DNA from: Pelotomaculum sp. UBA5255
GTDB taxonomy: Bacteria > Bacillota > Desulfotomaculia > Desulfotomaculales > Pelotomaculaceae
Assembly (NCBI GenBank): GCA_002408725.1
Contig: DHTR01000105.1
Location: 1-13,830, forward strand
Direction: 5' to 3'
DNA length: 13,830 nt
Under the pieces are notes generated by a model. The model did no database searches. It was not told the origin of the DNA and saw only the letters and a list, made by a program, of their open reading frames with translations. Position numbers and translations under genes: made by a program. Within the stretch, counting starts at the first letter, position 1. Each line of letters begins with the position of its first letter. Positions 5,433 through 10,991 of this stretch are shown in pieces.

Positions 5433-5837
5433 ATGAAGGGGGCGATCTTTCTGGAAATTTTTAAAAAGGTCAGCGATGGCGCAAAGAGTATCGGTGAAGG
5501 TGCCAGGACAATTGGCAAGAAATCCAGCGATCTGGTTGAGACAGCCAAGCTAAAGATGGAAATCTCAAAATTAGAAAAGGAAATGGAAAACAACATTTCT
5601 GCGCTGGGCAACCTTGTTTTTATGCAGTATAAGGGGGAAGAGGGGCTTGAAGACGAGGTGGACCGCCTGCTCCAAAGTACCAGGGAGCTCGAGGCTGAAA
5701 TGGCTGAACTGCACGAACAAGTTGTCAAGCTCAACCCGAAGCCACCCTTGTGTCCCAGTTGCCAGACCGAGCTTCCCTATACCGCGAAGTTTTGCTACGT
5801 CTGCGGGACGAAGATCATAACCGGCACACCTGAGTAA
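5433..5837 (+). CDS. coiled-coil zinc-ribbon protein
   Basis: A protein of 134 residues from ATG 5433, in three parts: a short amphipathic head rich in Gly, Ser and Lys (FKKVSDGAKSIGEGARTIGK), a central coiled coil (KLKMEISKLEKEMENN and a later run to HEQVVKL), and a C-terminal zinc ribbon CPSC-x11-CYVC (5752-5805). Such proteins are widespread in Firmicutes as zinc-ribbon domain-containing proteins of unknown role. The start is debatable. ATG 5433 has no ribosome site, whereas AGGGGG (5437-5442) sits 8 bases before CTG 5451, which would give a 128-residue protein beginning MEIFKKVSDG, like homologues that start M-x-F-F-x-K-V. The annotated span keeps the ATG. It is the last gene of the operon, with a terminator at 5858-5889. 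Confidence 0.82.
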   Translation: MKGAIFLEIFKKVSDGAKSIGEGARTIGKKSSDLVETAKLKMEISKLEKEMENNISALGNLVFMQYKGEEGLEDEVDRLLQSTRELEAEMAELHEQVVKLNPKPPLCPSCQTELPYTAKFCYVCGTKIITGTPE

Positions 5838-5857
5838 AAACATCAAACAAGCACCAA

Positions 5858-5889
5858 ACAGCCTGAACATTTGCAGGCTGTCTTTTTTT
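5858..5889 (+). terminator. intrinsic terminator of the zinc-ribbon/RNase HI operon
   Basis: ACAGCCTG (5858-5865) pairs with CAGGCTGT (5874-5881) and is followed by CTTTTTTT. It lies 20 bases after the last stop codon. Confidence 0.88.
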
Positions 5890-5916
5890 GCCTTGCGAAA
5901 TGTCAATATTTTGTCA

Positions 5917-5945
5917 TAGTCAGCATGCATAAATAATTGTATAAT
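5917..5945 (+). promoter_or_regulatory. probable promoter for the c-di-AMP riboswitch and wall hydrolase
   Basis: TAGTCA (5917-5922, 4 of 6 to consensus) and a perfect TATAAT (5940-5945) are separated by 17 bases. Transcription would begin around 5952, just before the riboswitch 5' helix. Confidence 0.65.
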
Positions 5946-5955
5946 TGTAAAAAAA

Positions 5956-6144
5956 AAGGCCGAATCCCCAGAATGGGGTACGGGGGATATCTTTTCGGGT
6001 GAATCGATCCAGATCTGGGAATTTAACCGTGAAAATTCACGGTTAAATTTAAGATTATCGTCCCGTTACCGCTCCGGAACCTTTCCCATGCCTGAATCGT
6101 AGGGTACCCTCAATCCGAACCCTTTAACTAACCCCGGAGGCCGT
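5956..6144 (+). promoter_or_regulatory. cyclic-di-AMP riboswitch (ydaO/yuaA class)
   Basis: The conserved elements of the ydaO aptamer appear in order: GGCCGAATCC (5958-5967), GGGGTACGGGGGA (5975-5987), GGGTGAATC (5998-6006), CAATCCGAACCC (6111-6122) and TAACTAACCCCGG (6125-6137), closed by GGCC 5958-5961 with GGCC 6139-6142. Between them a perfect internal hairpin (TTAACCGTGAA / TTCACGGTTAA, near 6021-6045) fills a variable region. In this class c-di-AMP binding turns expression off, usually by termination; typical targets are wall hydrolases and potassium transporters. The target here is a LysM-SleB hydrolase. There is no T-run terminator before the gene. The closing helix ends two bases before the ribosome site AGGAGGG (6145-6151), so control of translation is possible. 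Confidence 0.88.
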
Positions 6145-6160
6145 AGGAGGGACTTCTAGA

Positions 6161-6937
6161 ATGACCAATGCTACCCGTGTGCTCATGGGCTTTTTTGTTT
6201 TAATTGCGGCCCTGACAGTACCTATTGCGGCACATGCCGCCAGCCACACCGTATCTCCTGGTGAAAGTCTTTACCTTATCAGCCAAAGCTACGATGTTCC
6301 CCTGAACACTCTCATGGAAAGCAATGGGATCCAGACCTCCTGGATTTATCCCGGACAAAAGCTCTACATCCCCGACAACGCCTCCGGCAACGGCTCGACG
6401 TATACCGTACGGGCAGGGGACGACATCTACCAGATCGCCAGGCAGCTCGGCGTCAATTACCTGGATATCATTAAAGAAAACGGTCTCTACAATCCTGATT
6501 TGATTTATCCAGGCTCAGACCTTTACATACCCCCGGCCTCCCGCGCTGGATCCGGGCAGGGTCAGTTAAGGCCAACCCCACAGGATGTTGACCTCCTGGC
6601 CAGGCTGATTACCGCTGAGGCTGACGGCGAACCATACACAGGCAAGGTGGCAGTCGGCGCTGTTGTGTTGAACCGTGTAAATAGCCGGGATTTCCCCAAT
6701 AGCATTCGAAATGTAATTTACGAGTACGAGGACGGGACCTATCAGTTTGAGCCGGTAATGAACGGATGGATCGAGCGTCCCGCCACGCCTGATTGTATTC
6801 AGGCGGCAAAAGATGCGCTGAATGGGTGGGATCCCACCAATGGCGCTGTCTACTTCTTTGCGACATATGTTACAAATCCCTGGCTCTGGTCCAGGCCTTT
6901 AAGTAATATTATCGGGGACGTAGCGTTTACTTACTGA
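6161..6937 (+). CDS. secreted LysM-LysM-SleB/CwlJ-type cell wall hydrolase
   Basis: A 258-residue exported peptidoglycan hydrolase. Residues 1-27 are a signal peptide with a hydrophobic core and an AHAA-type cleavage site. Two LysM repeats (29-71 and 81-125), each starting xTVxxGxxxYxI and ending PGxxLYIP, anchor it to glycan. A Gly/Ser linker leads to the Hydrolase_2 (SleB/CwlJ) domain at about 142-258, with the probable catalytic Glu153 in LITAEADGEPYTGKVAVGAV and the conserved VYFFAT-x6-W block near the end. SleB-family enzymes are lytic transglycosylases of spore cortex or vegetative wall. True SleB carries a different binding domain, so this is a vegetative or general wall hydrolase by inference. 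ATG 6161 has AGGAGGG 9 bases upstream. The c-di-AMP riboswitch in the leader ties wall cutting to c-di-AMP signalling. Confidence 0.94.
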   Translation: MTNATRVLMGFFVLIAALTVPIAAHAASHTVSPGESLYLISQSYDVPLNTLMESNGIQTSWIYPGQKLYIPDNASGNGSTYTVRAGDDIYQIARQLGVNYLDIIKENGLYNPDLIYPGSDLYIPPASRAGSGQGQLRPTPQDVDLLARLITAEADGEPYTGKVAVGAVVLNRVNSRDFPNSIRNVIYEYEDGTYQFEPVMNGWIERPATPDCIQAAKDALNGWDPTNGAVYFFATYVTNPWLWSRPLSNIIGDVAFTY

Positions 6938-7009
6938 TTAGGCAGTGAAAAAGAAATAAGGGATTAAAGGCATAAAAAGACAGTTAACATCTTCAACTTT
7001 CAAAAGAGA

Positions 7010-7100
7010 CATCCATGCCGCTGGGGCGGCGCAAGCGGAGGATGAAAATCAGCGATGCTGCAGGTTCAATTTCTCAATCGAACCTGCAGCGCATAAGCGC
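7010..7100 (+). other. structured intergenic stretch with consecutive hairpins
   Basis: CATCC (7010-7014) pairs with GGATG (7040-7044) around an inner GCCGC/GCGGC hairpin (7017-7030). Next is a perfect 11-bp hairpin, GCTGCAGGTTC (7057-7067) with GAACCTGCAGC (7080-7090), overlapping a GCGC-ATAA-GCGC hairpin at 7089-7100. None has a T-run, so this is not a plain terminator. I could not match it to a riboswitch class. It lies 116 bases before the HAD nucleotidase gene. Confidence 0.4.
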
Positions 7101-7215
7101 CGAATTGCTGGGATCCAGGTTATTTGAGTTTTTAAACGCCGAGAGAGCAGGGATTTAAAATGAACTAGGAGAATACATTAGTATAAAGCTTTTTTCTCTA
7201 AGTGGGGGTTTTCTT

Positions 7216-7815
7216 GTGCGAATCGGTGTCGATATTGACGGGGTCCTGGCAGACAGCCTTTCCCTGTGGATCCGCGAGCTTAACCGTTTCTTTAAAAAGA
7301 ATAAGCGTATAGAAGAAATTCGTCTCTTTGACATTTGCCGGACCTATGAAGTCACGCCGAATGAACTGTCCGGGTTTCTGGCCTGCAGGGGCAGCTATTT
7401 AATGTCTCAGCCGGAGCCCATTGCAGGTGCGTCTCACTATCTCGGCAAGATTAAGAAACACCATGATATTTATATTGTTACGGCAAGAGACGAAAGATAC
7501 GGGCAGGAAACCAGGGAATGGCTGGATAAATTCAGCCTGCCTTACGATGAGCTGCTCCTCCTGGGCAGCCATGAAAAAAAGGAAGCCTGTCTTTCCAGGA
7601 ACCTGAGCGTGCTTGTGGAAGATACGCTGGAAATCGGCGTTAAAGTAAGCGCAGCCGGGGTGCCCGTGCTGCTGATGGACGCTCCCTATAACCAGGGCGT
7701 ACTGCCGGGGCAAATTTATCGCGCGCACTCCTGGGTCGATGTATACAGGACAATTATCGTCGAGCCACACCTGTTGAACCTGCCTCGTAGTGCGGGTGCG
7801 GCCGTGGATATATGA
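7216..7815 (+). CDS. HAD-superfamily 5'(3')-deoxyribonucleotidase-like protein (NT5C family)
   Basis: A 199-residue cytosolic HAD phosphatase of the NT5C/YqfW type, likely a nucleotidase that dephosphorylates (deoxy)nucleotides; the true substrate cannot be read from the sequence. Motif I is Asp6-x-Asp8-GVLAD, the nucleophile and acid pair. Motif II is Thr89 in YIVTARDER. The motif III lysine is in HEKK (121/122). Motif IV is Glu135-Asp136 in VLVEDTLEIG. The small helical cap lies between motifs I and II (about 14-75). Start GTG 7216 has GGGGG seven bases upstream (7204-7208). The last about 20 residues (NLPRSAGAAVDI) go beyond the usual fold. The gene stands alone between two structured intergenic regions. 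Confidence 0.9.
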   Translation: MRIGVDIDGVLADSLSLWIRELNRFFKKNKRIEEIRLFDICRTYEVTPNELSGFLACRGSYLMSQPEPIAGASHYLGKIKKHHDIYIVTARDERYGQETREWLDKFSLPYDELLLLGSHEKKEACLSRNLSVLVEDTLEIGVKVSAAGVPVLLMDAPYNQGVLPGQIYRAHSWVDVYRTIIVEPHLLNLPRSAGAAVDI

Positions 7816-7817
7816 GC

Positions 7818-8042
7818 TCGTACCCGCCATTTATCTTCGCGCGGCCGTCATAGAGCCCTGCGGTTACCCTGAACCTGACCGGCTGCCATCCGGTGGGGAG
7901 CGCCAGACAGTGCTTGGTGGTCCGCGCAGTATGGGTATCGCAGTAGCAAGCCGTGGCGTTTTACCTGGTTGGCTTATTTCAAAGAAGGATCATGATAATG
8001 GCAGTAAAGCCTTTAGACAATGTCTAAAGGCTTTGTTGCTTC
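7818..8042 (+). ncRNA. candidate structured RNA of unknown class
   Basis: Nested pairings fit a rod-like RNA: CGC-GCGGC (7838-7845) with GCCGT-G-GCG (7950-7958); CTGCG (7858-7862) with CGCAG (7939-7943); ACCC (7866-7869) with GGGT (7933-7936). Inside are the hairpins ACCGG/CCGGT (7878-7894) and CGCCA/TGGTG (7901-7919). A very stable hairpin follows at 8001-8039, 18 bp with two G-U pairs and a 3-base loop, which could be its terminator although the T-run is poor. No SRP, tmRNA, RNase P, T-box or cobalamin motifs are visible. The size resembles 6S RNA, but I cannot confirm that. No promoter was found. It may be an independent RNA or a 3' UTR of the HAD gene. Confidence 0.35.
8001..8039 (+). terminator. 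very strong hairpin, probable terminator
   Basis: The core is the perfect 13-bp stem AAAGCCTTTAGAC (8006-8018) / GTCTAAAGGCTTT (8022-8034) with loop AAT. In RNA, G-U pairs and GCA/TGC extend it to 18 bp. The following tract is TTTGTTGCTT, weaker than a pure T-run. It lies between the HAD gene and fprA. Confidence 0.6.
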
Positions 8043-8263
8043 ACATCTTTAAGATTTCACGAGGTCGTAATTAATAGATTGTTAATGTTTTTGTAATCCA
8101 CATTTAATTATCTTAGTCTATACTCTCGTTATACTTAGATGGGAATTGGGCTTGAATGTTTTAACTTGTCAATTTGTTATATGTATTGAAGGGGTGGAAG
8201 GGCAAACTAGAGATATAACCGATATTTTTATGTATTGAAGAGACGGGAGGTATTAAGCCAGAG

Positions 8264-9436
8264 ATGAAACCAGAGGAATTGAAAAAAGGGATTTATTGGG
8301 TTGGCGGAATTGACTGGGATTTACGCTATTTTCACGGTTACCTTACCCCGAGGGGCTCCACTTACAACGCTTATCTTATCGTCGATGAGAAGGTCATCCT
8401 GATTGACACGGTAAAGCAATCTATGGCTGATGAACTGCTTGGCAGGTTAAAGGAAGTGATCGACCCGGCGCGGCTTGATTACCTGGTGGTCAATCACGTT
8501 GAGCCGGACCACTCCGGCAGTGTTCCCCGGGTGATGGAGGCCGCGCCGGGGGCAAAGATCGTGACTTCGCCCAGGGGGCAAAAAGGGCTCGAGCGCTATT
8601 ACAAGAAGGACTGGGATTATATCCTGGTTAATTCCGGAGATGAACTCAAAATCGGTGCGCGCACCATGAAGTTTGTGCATATGCCCATGGTTCACTGGCC
8701 CGACTCCATGGCGACCTACATCCCGGAAGAAAAACTGCTTCTGCCCAATGATGCTTTCGGACAGCATATTGCCTCAGTAGAACGCTTTGACGACGAACTG
8801 GGCTGGAATATTGTCCGGGAGGAAGCAGGTATTTATTACGCAAATATTGTCTACCCTTATGGCGACCAGGTTAACAAGGTGCTGGACGTGGTATCCCAAC
8901 TGCCGGTCGACATGATTGCCCCAAGTCACGGTGTGATCTGGCGTTCCCATATATCAGAAATTATTCCGGCCTATCGTCAGTGGGCAAACAATGAAGCTCC
9001 ACCAAAAGCCCTGATCATTTACGACACTATGTGGGGTTCCACCCGGAAGATGGCCCTGGCCCTCCAGGAGGGTTTGGAGGACGCCGGGATTCCTGTTAAG
9101 GTCAGGTTCCTGCAAAACAGCCACATTTCGCATATTGTGCCCGATGTTCTCAATTCGCGCGCGGTCTTGATCGGGACGCCTACGCTGAATAACGGGATGC
9201 TGCCCTCCGTCGGCGCCCTGCTGACCTATTTGAAAGGATTAAGACCAAAGAAAAAGCTTGGGTTTGCCTTTGGCTCTTACGGGTGGGGCGGCCAGGGCGC
9301 AAAACTGGCGTCGGCGGCCCTTCAGGAAATGGGCTGGGAGCTCCCCCTGGAAATGATCAATATCCAGTATAACCCCGATCAAGATGAGCTGGACAAGGTC
9401 CGGGAAGCGGGCAGAAAGCTGGCGCTTCTGATTTAA
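8264..9436 (+). CDS. fprA: A-type flavoprotein / flavodiiron protein FprA
   Basis: Cytosolic flavodiiron enzyme that reduces NO to N2O and/or O2 to water, protecting anaerobes. Of its 390 residues, the N-terminal beta-lactamase-like domain (1-245) holds the complete diiron ligand set: His78-x-Glu80-x-Asp82-His83 in NHVEPDHSG, His144 in MVHWPDSM, Asp163 in NDAFGQH and His222 in PSHGVIW. The C-terminal flavodoxin domain (about 250-390) binds FMN, with IIYDTMWGSTRKMA as the phosphate loop and FGSYGWGGQGA further on. Length and order are normal for class A. ATG 8264 has GGGAGG (8245-8250) 13 bases upstream, an unusually long gap; no better start is in frame. hrb follows after 21 bases, forming the pair described in Moorella thermoacetica, where Hrb passes NADH electrons to FprA. 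Confidence 0.97.
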   Translation: MKPEELKKGIYWVGGIDWDLRYFHGYLTPRGSTYNAYLIVDEKVILIDTVKQSMADELLGRLKEVIDPARLDYLVVNHVEPDHSGSVPRVMEAAPGAKIVTSPRGQKGLERYYKKDWDYILVNSGDELKIGARTMKFVHMPMVHWPDSMATYIPEEKLLLPNDAFGQHIASVERFDDELGWNIVREEAGIYYANIVYPYGDQVNKVLDVVSQLPVDMIAPSHGVIWRSHISEIIPAYRQWANNEAPPKALIIYDTMWGSTRKMALALQEGLEDAGIPVKVRFLQNSHISHIVPDVLNSRAVLIGTPTLNNGMLPSVGALLTYLKGLRPKKKLGFAFGSYGWGGQGAKLASAALQEMGWELPLEMINIQYNPDQDELDKVREAGRKLALLI

Positions 9437-9457
9437 AAATAAAAAGGAGATGAAAGT

Positions 9458-10138
9458 ATGAACCCAAAAGCGCTTTATAAAATCAGCTACGGTCTCTATC
9501 TCATTACATCACGTAAAGGCGACCTGATCAACGGACAAATTGCCAATACCGTCTTTCAAATCTCAAGCGAGCCGGTCACCATTGCTGTAAGCATCAACAA
9601 GAAAAACCTGACGCATGAATACATCAAGGAAAGCAAGTTGTTTGCGGTATCGGTACTGGCCCAGGACGTCCCTCTGTCCCTGATCGGCAATTTTGGCTTT
9701 AAGTCAGGAAGGGATGCGGATAAATTCGAGGGTGTCAACTACCAGCGCACCGGGAGCGGACTACCCTATGTCACCGATGGCACCCTTTCCTATCTTGAGG
9801 CCAGAGTTATCCAGGAGGCGGACGCCGGTACGCACACGATCTTTATCGCTAAACTTACCGCTGCGGAACTCTTGAAAGAGGGCGTCCCTATGACTTATGC
9901 TTATTATCAGGAAGTAAAAAAAGGCAGCGTACCGAAAACGGCCCCTTCTTTTGTTCCAGAAACCAAAGAAAAGGCCGCGCTGAATAAGTACGAGTGTTCC
10001 GTTTGCGGATACGTTTACGAACCGGAACTGGGCGACCCGGAAAGCGGCATCGCGCCCGGCACGGCCTTTGAAGATCTCCCGGAAAACTGGGTCTGTCCTG
10101 TCTGCGGAGCCGGTAAAACAGTTTTTGAACAAAAGTAA
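9458..10138 (+). CDS. hrb: high-molecular-weight rubredoxin (flavin reductase-rubredoxin fusion)
   Basis: A 226-residue electron donor to FprA. The N-terminal about 165 residues form a flavin-reductase-like FMN-binding domain (YGLYLITSRKGDLINGQIAN, later DADKFEGVNYQRTGSG and the ATP/His-rich THTIFIAKL strand). A linker rich in Pro, Lys and Glu leads to a C-terminal rubredoxin (about 177-226) with iron ligands Cys180, Cys183, Cys213 and Cys216 in ECSVCGYVY and NWVCPVCGAGK. In Moorella the equivalent Hrb uses NADH and transfers electrons through rubredoxin to FprA, giving NO reductase activity. ATG 9458 has AAGGAG eight bases upstream. The gene is tightly coupled to fprA, and a strong terminator follows at 10220-10245, so the two form one operon. 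Confidence 0.96.
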   Translation: MNPKALYKISYGLYLITSRKGDLINGQIANTVFQISSEPVTIAVSINKKNLTHEYIKESKLFAVSVLAQDVPLSLIGNFGFKSGRDADKFEGVNYQRTGSGLPYVTDGTLSYLEARVIQEADAGTHTIFIAKLTAAELLKEGVPMTYAYYQEVKKGSVPKTAPSFVPETKEKAALNKYECSVCGYVYEPELGDPESGIAPGTAFEDLPENWVCPVCGAGKTVFEQK

Positions 10139-10219
10139 ACACAAGATAGTTCTTGTGCCCCAGGGTTTAATATCTAGGATCCAGCAATTGATCTAAATTT
10201 TATGCATGGTGTAGACTAA

Positions 10220-10245
10220 GGCCCGGTTCCCGGGCCGCTTTTTTT
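10220..10245 (+). terminator. intrinsic terminator of fprA-hrb
   Basis: GGCCCG (10220-10225) pairs with CGGGCC (10231-10236) around GTTCC, followed by GC and seven T's (10239-10245). It lies 81 bases after the hrb stop codon. Confidence 0.92.
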
Positions 10246-10363
10246 ATGTATTCTGATTTAATCCAAGAAAATTTATTTTCCTTAATATGTTACCATTTGT
10301 AGGGGTTTTAGCGCTTTATCTTGAATTGATTATTGTAGTTCCATTGTTGGTGGAGGTAAGGTA

Positions 10364-10621
10364 TTGTTTATCTACATATTATTAATCAATGTTATTGGAT
10401 TTGGTACTATGTGGTATGACAAAATAATGGCTCGGACGGGGAAATATAAATACAGGGTAGCTGAAAGCAGGATCTTTTTAATTGCCTTAGCAGGCGGCGC
10501 CATTGGAATATTTATTGGAATGGAGTTATTTAAGCACAAAACAAAAAAACTAAAATTTACTCTTTTTATACCAGTTATTATTATTGTGCAACTAATCTTA
10601 ATCAGAAATTTCTTCAAATAA
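10364..10621 (+). CDS. DUF1294 family membrane protein
   Basis: An 85-residue integral membrane protein of unknown function. Three hydrophobic stretches are visible: residues 1-17, about 36-53 (IFLIALAGGAIGIFIGM) and about 65-80. The family signature is complete: N9-x-x-G-F..., the basic and acidic YDKxMAR, RVAESRIFLIALAGGAIG, and KHKTKKLKF. The start is TTG 10364, with GGAGGT (10352-10357) six bases upstream; no ATG near the N-terminus would keep the first helix. It stands alone, between the fprA-hrb terminator and the long leader of the c-di-GMP gene. Base composition is AT-richer than its neighbours, which may reflect membrane codon content or recent acquisition. Confidence 0.88.
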   Translation: MFIYILLINVIGFGTMWYDKIMARTGKYKYRVAESRIFLIALAGGAIGIFIGMELFKHKTKKLKFTLFIPVIIIVQLILIRNFFK

Positions 10622-10991
10622 AGTTCTGAATAAAATCGTACCCGTTCCTTTGTATAATTAGAACATGTTCTCGCTTGTGGGGGTTTGCCGACTAACAGAC
10701 CCCGTTAAGTGGATTAAGTATTATGTATGTAAATATTTGTGTATTAATATAGCGAAAAATGTTGCAAAAAAAATATTAATTATTGTAGGAATGAAGTAGT
10801 CGAAGGGGAAGTAGGTATTTATAAAAATTATTAAGAATTCAAAATATTTGCTTTTTGGGGACTGTCGGAAACATGTTGCCTGAGCGTGGATTCTGGTTCA
10901 AGGATGCAGGTGCCGCCCAAGCAAGTAGCTTGCAGTTGGGCGAAAGTTGGGCAACTGATGGGGCATGTTGGCAATTCTGGAGGGAATGATC
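10622..10991. other. 370-base leader/intergenic region before the c-di-GMP gene
   Basis: No gene is supported. It contains a TATAAT (10653-10658) followed by a perfect 12-bp palindrome AGAACATGTTCT (10660-10671), and a strong hairpin at 10914-10942. I looked for a c-di-GMP (GEMM-I or class II) riboswitch, which would suit the downstream gene, and did not see its conserved core. Confidence 0.55.
10914..10942 (+). repeat. strong hairpin in the leader of the c-di-GMP gene
   Basis: CGCCCAA-GCAAG (10914-10925) pairs with CTTGC-AG-TTGGGCG (10929-10942), 12 bp with a two-base bulge and a 3-base loop. No T-run follows. It lies 50 bases before the start codon, so it could affect mRNA stability or translation. 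Confidence 0.6.

Larger units (their letters stand above)
7816..8263. other. 448-base intergenic region
   Basis: The first 225 bases are GC-rich with strong secondary structure (see the ncRNA entry). After about 8042 the composition turns sharply AT-rich towards fprA. There is no convincing coding frame: the plus-strand frame 7790-8074 has no ribosome site or recognisable protein. The 12-bp repeat TATGTATTGAAG (8180-8191 and 8229-8240) is in the fprA leader. Confidence 0.6.

Noticed and set aside
7790..8074. 94-codon plus-strand frame after the HAD gene
   Set aside because: It overlaps the HAD gene end, has no ribosome site, covers a strong hairpin and resembles no protein.
10660..10671. LexA/SOS box
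   Set aside because: The Gram-positive SOS box needs a four-base centre between GAAC and GTTC; here it is two bases.
10700..10990. c-di-GMP riboswitch upstream of the GGDEF/HD-GYP gene
   Set aside because: The conserved GEMM-I elements and the class II core were not found by eye.
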